Shown: in pieces, positions 42,901-53,425 of the stretch | Numbering within the stretch: position 1 is the first letter of the stretch | How the letters are laid out: each line of letters begins with the position of its first letter | Source of the DNA: Ariolimax columbianus | Taxonomy: Eukaryota; Mollusca; Gastropoda; Stylommatophora; Arionidae | DNA: 64,000 bases | Reading direction: 5' to 3' | NCBI GenBank assembly: GCA_036924085.1 | Contig: JAVGWX010000013.1 | Span: 63,625,157 to 63,689,156 of the forward strand | Position numbers and translations under genes: made by a program | Notes under the pieces: generated by a model | What the model was told of the DNA's origin: nothing | Seen by the model: only the letters and a program-made list of their open reading frames with translations | Databases searched by the model: none

Positions 42901-45900
42901 ATAGATACGGCGTTGCTAAAAAACTACAGGTGGGCCGGACACCTGGTACGCTTACCTAACAACAGATGGACACGTATAGTGACGTCATTGTGACCCAAGG
43001 TCGTTGACCGGGACGTCTACCAATGAGATGGAGGGATGAACTGCGACAAGATATTGGTCCGTCATGGTATTTCATTGCATTTAGATAGTATTTGGCTTTC
43101 TGACATGGAGCACATGAAGTGCCTGAATGAACAACAGGGTTACAATATTACCATAATTCTCTGACATCATATTTCATACTTACTTGAATCCTGGTATTCA
43201 ATCAGTCAAGGTTGCATAATACCAGCTAAACAAAAGCTGATTTAATCTGTGCCTGTTCTTCACCCTAGAGTACAATCGCTGGCTTGGGCTCGTTCGTTCT
43301 CAATCTCCCACTATCAAACCCTGAAGGAGCTTAAGTAGCAGAATGTAGTCCAGAAAACGGAATGCGTTGTGTCGTAGTTTACAGCTCGACTGCGATATTT
43401 GCACCTTTCGGTCCAACACATCCGACTTCAGCAAACATTTTTTGAGTACCGAGTTAGCATTCCCTCTTCGATCTCTTCTCCTTAGCCAGTCTGCCCTGCT
43501 GCAGCCTGTTATCCAGGATCACCGCGTGGAGGTGTAGAAGGGTCTTGGCAGCTCTGGTTTGCTGGACCTGACGCTAGCAGTCAGCAATGGGTCACTGACC
43601 ACTGCAGCTCATGCGCTGCTCAGCATCTTAATCCCAGAGTACAATGATGGTCCAAAAGCTTGGCGCAGATCATCTTGCGTGTGGTTATAGTTGTATGGCC
43701 ACCAGAAAGACACCCTCCTTGTTCATCTATCGCCAGTCAGGCAAACCACGTGGTCGGCCTATCTGTACTTTCGTATTGAAGCAGAGTTGACCACATCCGA
43801 GAACTCTGGTCGCGTATGTAGGTATTTCCGAAGGGGCTTAGGGAGATATTTAGGACTTCGCTTCATTGCTTTTTCAGTATCTGTCTCTTCATCTTAGTTC
43901 ATCCTCAGATCAAGGTTCCGGTTTCTCTTACAAAGGACACCGTTGTTTGTAAGGCTGTTCCTTTTTCGGTATCTGTCTCTTCATCTTAGTTCATCCTCAG
44001 ATCAAGGTTCCGGTTTCTCTTACAAAGGACACCGTTGTTTGTAAGACTATTGCTTTTTCGGTATCTGTCTCTTCATCTTAGTTCATCCTCAGATCAAGGT
44101 TCCGGTTTCTCTTACAAAGGACACCGTTGTTTGTAAGGCTATTGCTTTTTCGGTATCTGTCTCTTCATCTTAGTTCATCCTCAGATCAAGGTTCCGGTTT
44201 CTCTTACAAAGGACACCGTTGTTTGTAAGGCTATTGCTTTTTCGGTATCTGTCTCTTCATCGTAGTTCATCCTCAGATCAAGGTTCCGGTTTCTCTTATA
44301 AAGGACACCGTTGTTTGTAAGGCTATTGCTTTTTCGGTATCTGTCTCTTCATCTTAGTTCATCCTCAGATCAAGGTTCCGGTTTCTCTAACAAAGGACAC
44401 CGTTGTTTGTAAGGCAATTGCTTTTTCGGTATCTGTCTCTTCATCTTAGTTCATCCTCAGATCAAGGTTCCGGTTTCTCTTACGAAGGACACCGTTGTTG
44501 GTAAGGCTGTTGCTTTTTCGGTATTACGAAGCTTCTCATCGTCTAATTTGCGTAGTCTGCGAACCTCACACCCATATACCATTGCTGGTTTAACCATATT
44601 ATTGAAGGTGTTACCCGACTGCCGCAACTAACTCCGACATACACAAGCGGATTGGTCTAGCGGCTTCGACGATGAATAACCTCCGCCATGTGTGGAAGAA
44701 CAGTAGCTTCTCCATGAGCACTAAACTGCGCATCTCCCAGTCGTGCGTGATCCCGGTCCTCGTGTATGGCTCCGAGACCTGGACCCTGCAAAAAAGCGAC
44801 ATCTGGAGACTTGAGGCCTTCCATATGCGAAATCAACAACACATCCTTGGCATTCGTTGGTACGATTTTGCCTGGAATGTAGACGTTTCTGCAAAGGCAC
44901 ATCTTCCCCTGTCTCGGTTATTCTGGAACGTCGCCGCATTTCCCTATTCGGTCATGTTCTCCGACTGGACAAGGAGGTCCCAGCTCACCAGATTCTTCAA
45001 AAGACAGTCAACAGTGCAAACGGCCCCCACCCTGCTGGCTGGAAGCGCCGGAGAGGTCGTCCCCGAAACACGTGGCTTCAACAGGTAGCGGCTTCCCCAT
45101 ATGCCTTAGAGGAGGCCTGGCAGCAGGCAGTTACAACTGGACATGGTGGTGTTCATCTGACGCTACAGGCCCCAGACGCCTAAGCGAACATTGTTGTTGT
45201 TGTTGTGAGCCCTGGGCATCGATTTAATGCGGTTGAGGTTAAGCCATCCCACCATCCTCCTGCGGGAGATCTCATTATCAATGTTCTGGTTATTGTTGAT
45301 TTCCTGGCCTAGGTGGACACACGAATTGACACTTTCCATGTGCTTATCTTCAAATCGGAGTGTCCTTGTATGGCAGAAAGTATTCAGTAGACATTGAGTC
45401 TTTTTTCTTTTATGTTCATGCCAACCGCCTTGTCTTCTTCATTCAGCTCTTTCCGGTTTTGTTCGGTTTCTCTAAAGTTGGCTTGGCTTGGCTTTGTTCG
45501 TTCTCAATCTTCCGCTACCAAACCCTGAAAGGGCTTAAGTAGCAGAATGCAGTCCAGAGAACGGAATGCGATGTGTCGTAGTTTACAGCTTGACTTCAGC
45601 AAGCATTGTTTAGTGCCGGGCTAGCATTCCCTCTTCGATACCTTCTCCTTAGCCAGTCTGCTCTGCTGTCGCCTGTTATCCAGGATCACCACGTGAAGGT
45701 GTGGAAGGGTCTTGGCAGCTCTGGTTCCCTGGCCCTGACGCTAGCAGTCAGCTATGGGTCGCTGACCCCTGCAGCTCATGCGCTGCTCAGCATCTTGATC
45801 TCTTCTCTAATGTTGTTGCTGAATTTCATAATGTCATCCAAAAAACGCAGCTGTGAGAGCATTTCGCCATGTACATTGACACCTCGACCCATCAGTTTAG

Positions 45901-46865
45901 GGACCTACAAACGTCTTCAAGAGCGTCTGTGAGTAGTTTTGGGGAGATGGTATCTCTTTGTTGCCCTACTTGGTTTATTGATATTTTAACTAGTTTGAGG
46001 AAAAGAGTGATTCATACACTCAGCGTTAAAAATTAGTGATATTAGTTCAAGATATGGTTACAACAGTCTCACCAGAAATTGTGATAAAAGTACTTTAAAA
46101 AATTAGATTGAATTCGTATTTGTGGGTAGATATAAAGCAGTAAGGCATATCATCATCACAGAGCATTCTTAAAATCAACACAACCCATACATACAAAACC
46201 ATTAAAGTCGCCGAATAGAGAGATGGCACGAATTGATGAAGCCTCAGGGATAGAAATTCGGGAGGAACCTGCCCTCTGACATCATCTACCATACACAACA
46301 TGGAAGTCGCTGAAGAGACTCCGAACTGGTGTATCACGGTGCAAGAGGAATATGAAACGATGGGGATACACAGATGATGACACAAGTGATTGTGGCACAA
46401 TACAGGACCCAGACAACCTGATGACCTGCCCCAACCTCCAGGAAACATGCAATAGGTGAGACATGCTGGAGGCAAATGACAAGGTAATCCATGTCGCTGG
46501 ATACTGGATGCATGCTGTATAACGTGGTGCTTTGACACGGAAAGTAAGTAAGTTCAAAAACAGAACAACAATGTGATTAATATAATTGATTTATCATTTT
46601 TTTGGATTTATTTTTTGTACGTTAAGATTGTATAAGTGACTCAACTTATTTTAAGTAAAATATTTACAAACAACGTCATATAAAGTTTACCCAACAAACT
46701 AATGTTGACCATATCCTTGAATCCTTGCTTCACAAAACAGACAATGTTGACAATGTTAGTTACAGTCCCGAAAACATCTATAATTTCAGTGCCCACAGCA
46801 TAAAACACCCATTGGATGATATTCAAATCATCATTACTGATCAGACCATTGGGGGCGCCTGACAT
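39353..46865 (-). CDS. Rhodopsin-like GPCR, gastropod chemosensory-receptor-like (gene 2)
   Basis: Predicted 327-residue seven-helix receptor from exons 46865-46691, 42131-41917 and 39946-39353. Introns are 4559 bp (phase 1) and 1970 bp (phase 0), at the same positions as in gene 1. The N terminus is shorter than in gene 1 and I see no N-glycosylation motif in it. TM1 is WVFYAVGTEIIDVFGTVTN in exon 1; TM2-TM3 are in exon 2, ending ERCLCITMPLK; TM4-TM7 are in exon 3, ending NIFIYYYMSSKYRA. EPELSIEGKYRN between TM6 and TM7 corresponds to EPEFSIEGKYSN of gene 1. A TGTCAG just inside the first codons aligns with the acceptor that precedes gene 1's ATG, so the true start may be in an upstream exon. 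The frame is open and splice sites are good; it looks functional. Ligand unknown. Confidence 0.86.
40130..40345 (+). repeat. tRNA-headed SINE-like repeat in intron 2 of gene 2
   Basis: ACTCAGTGGTCTCAAGG resembles an A box and GCGGGTTCGAATCAC a B box at tRNA spacing. A body with three AATTGCCCGGACAAAG-like units follows (about 40295-40350). Not a complete clover-leaf. Confidence 0.55.
40500..40630. repeat. ~38-bp tandem repeat
   Basis: About three and a half units containing ACATACTCTCTTTACATCAG and TTTTACTTCAGT. Located in intron 2 of gene 2. Confidence 0.85.
41015..41175 (+). pseudogene. LINE RT thumb fragment
   Basis: The plus strand reads KTMVLVKHGQMNIVIDGEII and then QTFIYLGQTI, the KTKxM and FxYLGxxI motifs. 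Only ~50 codons remain. Antisense to gene 2, inside its intron 2. Confidence 0.65.
41332..41875. mobile_element. Palindromic mariner-derived element
   Basis: Two arms of about 235-300 bp are inverted copies of one mariner 5' end. Each begins with an ACGAGG...GTT type terminus followed by AAACCGGAC and CATGTGAACATACGTACGAT. They meet near 41640. The left arm encodes the mariner N-terminal motif FLIGEGCRPVDIHRRMQA. There is no catalytic domain. Located in intron 2 of gene 2, about 40 bp from exon 2. Confidence 0.8.
41917..42131 (-). CDS. GPCR gene 2, coding exon 2
   Basis: Acceptor TATTGTCAG (ends 42132) and donor AAG/GTGAGA (41916), both strong. 215 bp, encoding LAVSDLGCL (TM2) to ITMPLK after TM3. 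Confidence 0.9.
42200..42674 (-). pseudogene. CR1/L2-like reverse-transcriptase 3' fragment
   Basis: The minus strand encodes ERIQKRVTKLIVGFQNYSYE, ERLRKTGLQCLEERRIRGDL and IKVYKMIRGMD. C-terminal sequence with a few stops and a short (TTAAG)-type tail at about 42202-42216 follow. In intron 1 of gene 2, same strand as the gene. A sister copy is at 22840-23390. Confidence 0.8.
42880..43075 (+). pseudogene. LINE RT C-terminal fragment
   Basis: The plus strand encodes KNYRWAGHLVRLPNNRWTRI, a stop, then a degraded RGRPxxRWRDEL-like block. A 3' truncated LINE remnant. Confidence 0.6.
43277..43635 (-). repeat. ~360-bp SINE-like repeat
   Basis: Perfect 10-bp direct repeats AGAGTACAAT at 43267-43276 and 43636-43645. 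In intron 1 of gene 2. Confidence 0.88.
43869..44523. repeat. 92-bp minisatellite
   Basis: Seven units starting at 43869, 43961, 44053, 44145, 44237, 44329 and 44421, plus a partial one. Units are over 95% alike by eye, and include CAGATCAAGGTTCCGG and CACCGTTGTTTGTAAGG. The array lies directly beside antisense RT sequence. Confidence 0.95.
44650..45210 (+). pseudogene. LINE RT C-terminal fragment with (TTG)n tail
   Basis: Plus strand: TMNNLRHVWKNSSFSMSTKL, ISQSCVIPVLVYGSETWTLQ, then after one frameshift near 44900 RRRISLFGHVLRLDKEVPAH and KRRRGRPRNTWLQQV. Ends in (TTG)n at 45188-45208. Well preserved apart from the frameshift. Confidence 0.78.
45476..45802 (-). repeat. ~360-bp SINE-like repeat, internally deleted
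   Basis: Lacks ~35 bp after GTAGTTTACAGCTTGACT compared with its sisters. Direct repeats TTCTCTAA lie at 45468-45475 and 45803-45810. It split an antisense RT frame, which is continuous across the flanks. Confidence 0.85.
46160..46530 (+). pseudogene. LINE C-terminal Cys/His fragment
   Basis: Plus strand: WKSLKRLRTGVSRCKRNMKR, WGYTDDDTSDCG, DPDNLMTCPNLQETC and later KVIHVAGYWM. This is the C-terminal zinc-type block of a different LINE family, with one stop. In intron 1 of gene 2, antisense to it. Confidence 0.72.
46691..46865 (-). CDS. GPCR gene 2, coding exon 1
   Basis: ATG at 46865 to donor G/GTAAAC at 46690. The exon ends with NISLLG split in phase 1, exactly as in gene 1. The start is less certain than the rest because of the internal acceptor-like TGTCAG after codon 1. 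Confidence 0.8.
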
Positions 46866-46899
46866 CGTTCAATTGTCGCAAGCTTAAATTTTCAACTTT

Positions 46900-47690
46900 G
46901 AAATATATTTTATCTAACCCCCTCCTAGACATGTCGTGTTATCTAACAATTTAGAAAATATATGAAACTCATAACTGTCATAATATTGGAAACTGCACAT
47001 TCATGCACATATCTAAAATCTATTTTTATTTGCTCCAGGATATTCTGTAATTATTTTTTGGTACACTTATGCAGGAGAATAGTTTTTAGAATGTATTTTA
47101 GCGATATTTTTCAAATGTATAATTTCCACATTTAAATTGTAACCGATCAAGCCTGACAGAATGTAGTTTTTAATGTAGATGATACGTTTCAAATGATTAT
47201 TCTGCTATTGATGCTGTCTGCACAATTATGATGTCTTTGTTACACATTGTATAGGCTGTTAATTTGTTCTGTGTAAAATCATATTGCATTAGTGTTTTAT
47301 TTATTGATGATTTGTTTAATTGGACTACCGATTAACCCCACACGAACGTTACTTTCAACTCTTATGTAAAATTGATAAATGCTAGACAATAACTAGCCAT
47401 TAGTTAGAAATTAACTATAATTACGTTGCTAGGAACAGAGTATTTACATTCCTGGTCATACACAAGTAAACTAGTCATTAAGTTCTAGCTGGTGGCACGT
47501 TAATTATAAATCAATACTACGTTCTGATTGTTATGTAACTTATACAAAAGATGATAAGGTGAACGTTTAACATTAATGTCCGTTTCTTACATCTCGAGTG
47601 TTTAAAGTACAGTACAGAGAGCGCTAAAAGTTAGTTCTATAAATTGACAGTGTTGTGGTTCGAGACGATCTCATCAGTACAAACACAGAC
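46900..47690. other. Upstream region of GPCR gene 2
   Basis: AT-rich with no recognised gene. It should hold the gene 2 promoter and any non-coding first exon, but no element can be pinned down by eye. Confidence 0.35.
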
Positions 47691-47697
47691 ATACACG

Positions 47698-47965
47698 ATT
47701 CTTTCTTCTTCTTCTTCTTCTTTTTCTTCTTCTTCTTCTTCTTCTTCTTCTTCTTCTTCTTCTTCTTCTTCTTCTTCCTACTCTTCTGCTTTAGCTTCCT
47801 CTTCATTATCTTATTCTTTTTCAAATTCTTCTGCAACAACCAGTTCCTCTCGCTCTTCGTCTTTCTCTTTCATTTTTTCTGTTCATTCTTCTTCTTCATC
47901 TTCTTCTTCATCATCATCTTCTTCTTCTTCTTCCTTCTCATCTTCTTCTTCTTCCTCTTCTTATT
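47698..47965. repeat. (CTT)n microsatellite, imperfect
   Basis: Pure in the first ~80 bp, then mixed with TCA and TCC triplets. Long serine or phenylalanine frames over it are repeat artefacts. Confidence 0.95.
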
Positions 47966-48553
47966 AGTTTTTGCACTCTTTCAGAAGTCACCTATAATAT
48001 ATTTTAATGCAGCCGGGGCCTGTGTTTTTGACATCTCCAACACGCTTGTCAACGAATGATACTATTAACGGTCAAATATGCTTTCTTCTGTTTCTCATCT
48101 GACTGTGAAGTAGATGATCAGCCGTAGTGCCACTAGAAACGCAGTTACACTCTTCAGTAGACAAGATACATGTTAAATAAAATGAGAAAACGCTGATGTC
48201 AGAACTGTGACTTCCCGATGTGAATTTTGTCAAATCTGTAAAGGTCGTTGTGATATATGACGTAACCAGGTCATTCTTACCTGACCAATAAAATGGTGGT
48301 ATCAGATATGCCTTAAATATTATGATTTATGACAAGTGTACCCTCACTTTCATACAAATAGTGCTCTGATTCACTTGTGGGCTCCGTAGTAAGACTAGTT
48401 GGAGGCCGCGCAAAGTGGAGTGAGTTTGTGTCTGACCTGAAGGACACATTCAAGTATACTGGCCACGGAGTGCTTCGTCAGTTACAAATCTATGACTGAG
48501 ACAGATGAGAACAAGTTGGCTTGTACATATTAGTGTAGAATTTGAAGATTTAA
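47966..48553. other. No gene recognised
   Basis: No motif or related repeat seen. Confidence 0.4.
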
Positions 48554-48566
48554 GGATTATTGGTTC

Positions 48567-48986
48567 TTCTTCTTCTTCTTCTTCTTCTTCTTCTTCTGCG
48601 TACACAGTCAGACAGTAACCATTATTTTTTCGAAAAAAGTGGCGGTCATCCTGAGGCTCTCGCCACTGCCATAGAGCTTGTCTTGCAGTTCCACTGGTAA
48701 TGGCCACATCTGCTCTCTCTGATCCTCGTATGTCGGGCAGTTCTGCAGCAGATGTTCAGTGGTCATTTTACCGGTACCGCACGGGCATTCGTCGGTACAC
48801 CCTATCTTCAATTTGTTGAATAGGTGGTACCTCAGTCTGTTGTGGCCAGTGCGAAGTCTGAAGACAACGACCTGCTCTCTTCGGTTCAACTGGTAATAGG
48901 CATCGTTTTTGGTGTAACCAGTATGTTCGGTTTCCCATTTGGTCATGTATCTGGCTTTGATAAGCCGTTTTGACTCTTCGTACGTC
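48567..48986 (-). mobile_element. Non-LTR retrotransposon copy E, strongly 5'-truncated
   Basis: Antisense copy of the last ~400 bp of the copy A family, with a tail of about ten GAA units and the variant palindrome CTGTGTACGCAG, as in copy A. Perfect 13-bp duplications GGATTATTGGTTC lie at 48554-48566 and 48987-48999. Confidence 0.95.
48608..48986 (-). CDS. C-terminal Cys/His domain of the LINE, partial
   Basis: Open frame from the truncation point: MTKWETEHTGYTKNDAYYQL, a Cys/His cluster and the family C terminus EKIMVTV. It shares TTEHLLQNC with copy A, where B, C and D have TAEHLLQNC, so A and E are close relatives. No enzymatic domain remains. Confidence 0.85.
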
Positions 48987-49019
48987 GGATTATTGGTTCA
49001 ATCGGCACTAATTGATTAT

Positions 49020-49430
49020 TTGTCTGTTTTTGAAGCTACATATTCTGTCAAAATTGGCAGTTGTCACAATTCTGTTGAGCCTTTAAGTTTGTCAACATCA
49101 TCAGCTATCACAAAAATTTCAGACCTACATAATCTGAAAGCATTAGCAGTAGCCCAGACAAATGTTTTAAATATATATTCTGCAGCTGTCACACAAATTT
49201 TGGACCTACTTAATGCGACAACATAAGCGGCTGGACCTAATTAATTTTTCAACTTCAGCTGCTTTCACACATTTTAAGGACCTAATTGATTTATCAAAAT
49301 TAGCAGCTGTTGCAAATTTGTTGGACCTAATTGATTTATCCAAATCAGCAGCTATCACACATTTTTATGAACCTATTTAATCTGTCAACGTCAAAAGCTG
49401 TCACAAAAACTATAAATGTCAAACAGTCGT
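49020..49430 (+). repeat. Degenerate ~62-bp tandem repeat
   Basis: About six worn units containing GGACCTAATTGATTTATC and CAGCTGTCACACA. The first part stays open as a peptide with DLIDLS- and SAAVTQI-like repeats. Units are too diverged to tell whether this was ever coding. Confidence 0.6.
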
Positions 49431-50046
49431 GTGTTGCAAAAAGGTTGCAGTTTTCCAGAAGCCAACTTTAGTCTAAGGTCCCACTCTGACGCCCCACTGC
49501 CCCTGATAGTAGTCACATTATCAAGTCTTAAACTTAGTCACATTAGTACCTCATAAAGTTGACTGTCCCAACACTGTTTATAGTGAGTTGTTTATATTTT
49601 CAGCTATATTTCTCAACCTTATTTCTTTGTTTAAAATATTACTCAAATTACTGCTCACATGTTTACACGTACAAACAGAACACTGAAAAGCTAGTCTCTA
49701 TGCCTGCAACAAGCAATTAATAGTGCGTCTGAAAAAACGTAATTTTTGATTGTAAATAAATAATGTAGATCAATACGTATCGATTATTCTACACTTACAT
49801 AACACTTAGTGCTTCAAAGAAAAGATGAAAATTAAAAGAAAAACGATGTTTCCCTTTAGAAACTTTTATTTGCACTAAGCCTTTTTTGTTTTCGTGATTG
49901 CAACAGTTTTTTCATCTACTTCGTCGTTAATGTTTGCCTCAGGTGGTTCGCGATTTTCCAATTATATTAATGCGTCTTACTTTTTCATAAAGTTAGATTC
50001 CTAATTCTGCATTTGTAATTTAAAAAGTACGTTACTTAAGGTCAGG
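49431..50046. other. No gene recognised
   Basis: AT-rich, no motif. Confidence 0.4.
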
Positions 50047-50243
50047 TCATTAGAGGATGCGTCCTAATATGTTAGATTAACAGGTTGAATTAGTAGAGGC
50101 TGTATGCACTCAGGTTATTAGAGGCTACGTTATTATATGTCAGATTAACAGGTTGCATTATTAGAGGCTGTATGCACTCACGTTATTAGAGGCTACGTTA
50201 TTATATGTTAGATTAACAGGTTGCATTAGTAGAGGCTGTATAC
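50047..50243 (+). repeat. ~68-bp tandem repeat
   Basis: About 2.5 units with AGGTTGCATTAGTAGAGGCT and GGCTACGTTATTATATGT. Within each unit a TTAGAGGCT half repeats. Confidence 0.85.
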
Positions 50244-51004
50244 ACAATTTCAGCTCTTTCTAGGTCGTGGGGAAGTTGGTTATAATTGGAGAAATAGTCC
50301 ATGCAAACGGGCAAATGTCATGTCAAGTTAAATAAAAACATGTACGAAAACGGCACATTTCCAAAGATTGAAAAAACAAAACTGACTTTTAGTTTATTAT
50401 AGCCATATTAAAGTTAATTTCACGTACTTTAAATTAACAAAAAAATATTAAATGTTTTTTTTATATACAATAATAAGCTAATAAATAAAAGGCTCCATAG
50501 ATTTTTTTCTTCCAGTTGATTTAAACAAAAACAACCCGTGTTTCTCCAGATATTGAATTCCTTTAATCTGGATGACAATTAGTAGACAAATTATTTAAGT
50601 CAATCCATTGGCATCGAAAACAATCAGCAGTTAAAAGAAAAGTTTTGTAAAAAATATTTTCAATCGATTACAAAATCATTATTTGATTACATATAAATTG
50701 ACATATTTTAAATTTACCCTTCAACATTTTAATTATTTCAACCATTGCAATGTTGATGTTTTTATTTATACGTTTGATGAGAATGCATATAAATAATTCG
50801 ATGATGTTAACGATTTGTGTTTGTCCCTAATTCTTACTTTCGGTAAGTTAACTAAAATGTGGAGATAATTGAATCTGCAACAGCGTTTAAGGTTAAACGT
50901 CAATAAAAACATTTAGGTAATAACTCAGTGACCGGACTAGGGCCTAAGAAAAACATGCCTACGTTATGATCACAAGACCTTTGTTAGAGACATAATAGTA
51001 CTAT
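50244..51004. other. AT-rich spacer
   Basis: No motif or repeat recognised. Confidence 0.4.
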
Positions 51005-51840
51005 CCCAATTTCAGTCATGTCTGACTATAGGTCGATGCGACCTTGGAGTAGCAACTCTCTACTTAGTTTTTGGTTTTCCCTTTCCTTTCAGCGTTGTTC
51101 CTTCACTTCCCTTTGTCCCATGAGCTTATTTTCGCACAGTCTAAGGTGGCTCTTCACGTTACATCTCCATTTGGATCGGTCTGCAGCTGTGTCTTCCCAA
51201 GATATCAGATCCATATCCAGAGCCTTCATGTCCCGCTTACATGAGTCTTTGAACCGCAGCTGTGGTCGGCCAGCAGTTCTTTTACCACACGGTAGCTGTC
51301 CATAGAGAATATCTTTGGGGATGTGACCGTCTTCCATGTGACCGTCTTCCATGCGACGAAAATGATCAAGCCATCACAGTCTTTGTTGGCGAAGGAGGGT
51401 ATATATACTTGACAGACCGGTTCGAGAATGCACTTCCCCATTTGTTACCTTGTCTTTCCATGAGATGCCAAGGATGGATCTCAGGCGCCGTTGGTAACAG
51501 GTGTTGAGCCTGGCGACACAAGCATTGTAAAACAGGGCCTTGGTCTTGGCTGTAAGTTTGTAAGTTTTCCCAGTCACGTGTTGTAAGACGAGAAAATATG
51601 GTAGCAGCCCTGCCAATGAGATTGCCCAATTCTGGGTCTAGGGAGAGATTATCATTGATTAGAGACCCCAGCTAAGAGAACTGGTTCACAGTTTCCAGTT
51701 CATAGTTATCGACAGTGATGGTTGGGGCGGTATCTACGTCTTGTACCAGCAAATTTGTTTTATTCAAGCTTATTGCGAGTCCGAAATCTTTGCACGCCTG
51801 GGAGAAGCGATCTATCAATCTCTGGCAGGGACATAGACCG
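51005..51840 (-). pseudogene. LINE RT thumb and C-terminal fragment
   Basis: Minus strand: DFGLAISLNKTNLLVQD (about 51790), NQFS and LGSLINDNLSLDPELGNLIG (about 51650), CYQRRLRSILGISWKDKVTN (about 51480), DGHIPKDILYGQLPCGKRTA (about 51310), RPQLRFKDSCKRDMKALD (about 51230). The motif order is complete from RT thumb to C terminus, with at least two frameshifts and a stop. One 12-residue block (MEDGH) is duplicated. Confidence 0.78.
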
Positions 51841-52631
51841 AACAATATCATGCACTTCAGGCATTTGAACGCCTGAGAGTGCCAGTTTCACCAAGAAGAA
51901 TAAACCTATCTGGCAGATATTGTTGTTAAATTGGACAGATCCTTCCTTCTGATGTTAATATATATATAACGTTGAACGGCATCCCCTTCTGATGCAGATA
52001 TCATGCAGGGAATATATGAAATTCACGTTCCAGCCTCCTCATTAGCGTACTTTTTAAGGGACAGTTAATTTACAAGTAAACAACAGGGCGTGGAGGCAGA
52101 GGAGATAGTGCTGCAGCCAGGGAAACTATGTACCTGATCAGTACTAACCATCTGATCAGCAAAGCGATGACAAATGACAGCCCCAGAGCCATCAGCCCAG
52201 ATCCGCCCAGTGCCAGCATGACTGCGCGTGGGAGACTTCGGATAAGGTGAACATTTGACTCGTACGCTGGTCACTTTGTGACATAACTACACGACTGGAA
52301 TGAGAAACTAGTTGTCTACAGACTCTGCAGTCTTCTGGAGTTTGCTGTGTCAGAGGCAACCCACTTGCCTTTCAAAGCGATGAGCGGATACATGGGACGC
52401 TTGAATCCTGCAAGTTTTCAAGTGAGCCCCTGGTCCCATTGGACAGTGTCTGCTTCATGATTTACCTTCAGTCGTCTTGACTTATGTTTTGCGACCGGTT
52501 CAAGGTAGCCCGAGACCTGAGAGTGAGGTTGATGACCAGTGCAGTTTCTTCCTTACTATAATCCAATTACGGTGCAAGTTACATCTCTAGACACAACCAT
52601 CTTATGATATCGCCATCATCGCTTCCCTTGG
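51841..52631. other. No gene recognised
   Basis: No motif or related repeat. Confidence 0.4.
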
Positions 52632-52633
52632 GC

Positions 52634-52727
<94 letters not shown>

Positions 52728-53350
52728 TTAACTAATTAACTAACTAACTAACTAACTAACTAATTAGCTAACTAACTAACTAATTAACTAACCAGCTAAC
52801 TAACTAACTAATTAACTAATAACCTAACTAACTAAATAATTAACTAACTAGCTGACGAGCTAACTAACTAGCTAACTAGCTAACTAACTAGCTAACTAGC
52901 TAATTAACTAACTAACAAGCTAACTAACTAACTAACTAACTAACAAGCCAGCTAACTATCTAACAAACTAGCTAGATAACTAACTAACTGACTGATTGAT
53001 GGAAAGACTGACTGTCTATCCAACCAACCTACTGACTGACTGACTAACTCACTGATTAACTGACTGACTAACTGACTAGCTAACTAACTAGCCCACTAAT
53101 TAATTACTTACTAACTAACTAACTACCTAACTAAGTAACTACCTGACTACTAGCTTTCTAACTAACTAACTAACTAACTAACCCGACAACTAACTATCTA
53201 ACTAAATAACAAACTACCATAATCTCTAACTAACTAACTATCTATCTAACAAACTTATTAATTAACTCAAACTAACTAACTAGCTAGCTAGCTAACTAAA
53301 TAACTAACTAATTAACTAACTAATTTACTAGCTAGTTAGCTAACAAGCAA
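52632..53350. repeat. (CTAA)n microsatellite, long and degenerate
   Basis: Pure for the first ~95 bp, then increasingly mixed with CTAG, CTGA and ATTA variants over ~700 bp. No expansion of another motif inside. Confidence 0.95.
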
Positions 53351-53425
53351 ACTTACTAAAACATCCCAACAGAAAAAAGGAAATTATTTTAAATGAGCGG
53401 TCTACGTTTGCAGTTATCTACCTTA

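Larger units (their letters stand above)
44535..45970 (-). pseudogene. LINE RT remnant with two later insertions
   Basis: Minus-strand RT pieces in the right order: QQRDTISPKLLTDALEDV (about 45940), a degraded LxFxDD motif near 45830, TEQNRKELNEEDKAVGMNI (about 45440), MVGWLNLNRI-like sequence (about 45250) and FNNMVKPAMVYGCEVRRLRK (about 44590). The SINE-like repeat at 45476-45802 and the LINE end at 44650-45210 interrupt it. Confidence 0.65.

Noticed and set aside
46095..46538. 147-codon minus-strand frame in intron 1 of gene 2
   Set aside because: It is the antisense of a recognisable LINE C-terminal Cys/His remnant on the plus strand.
47655..48059. Phenylalanine- or serine-rich frames
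   Set aside because: They read a (CTT)n microsatellite; no coding signal outside it.
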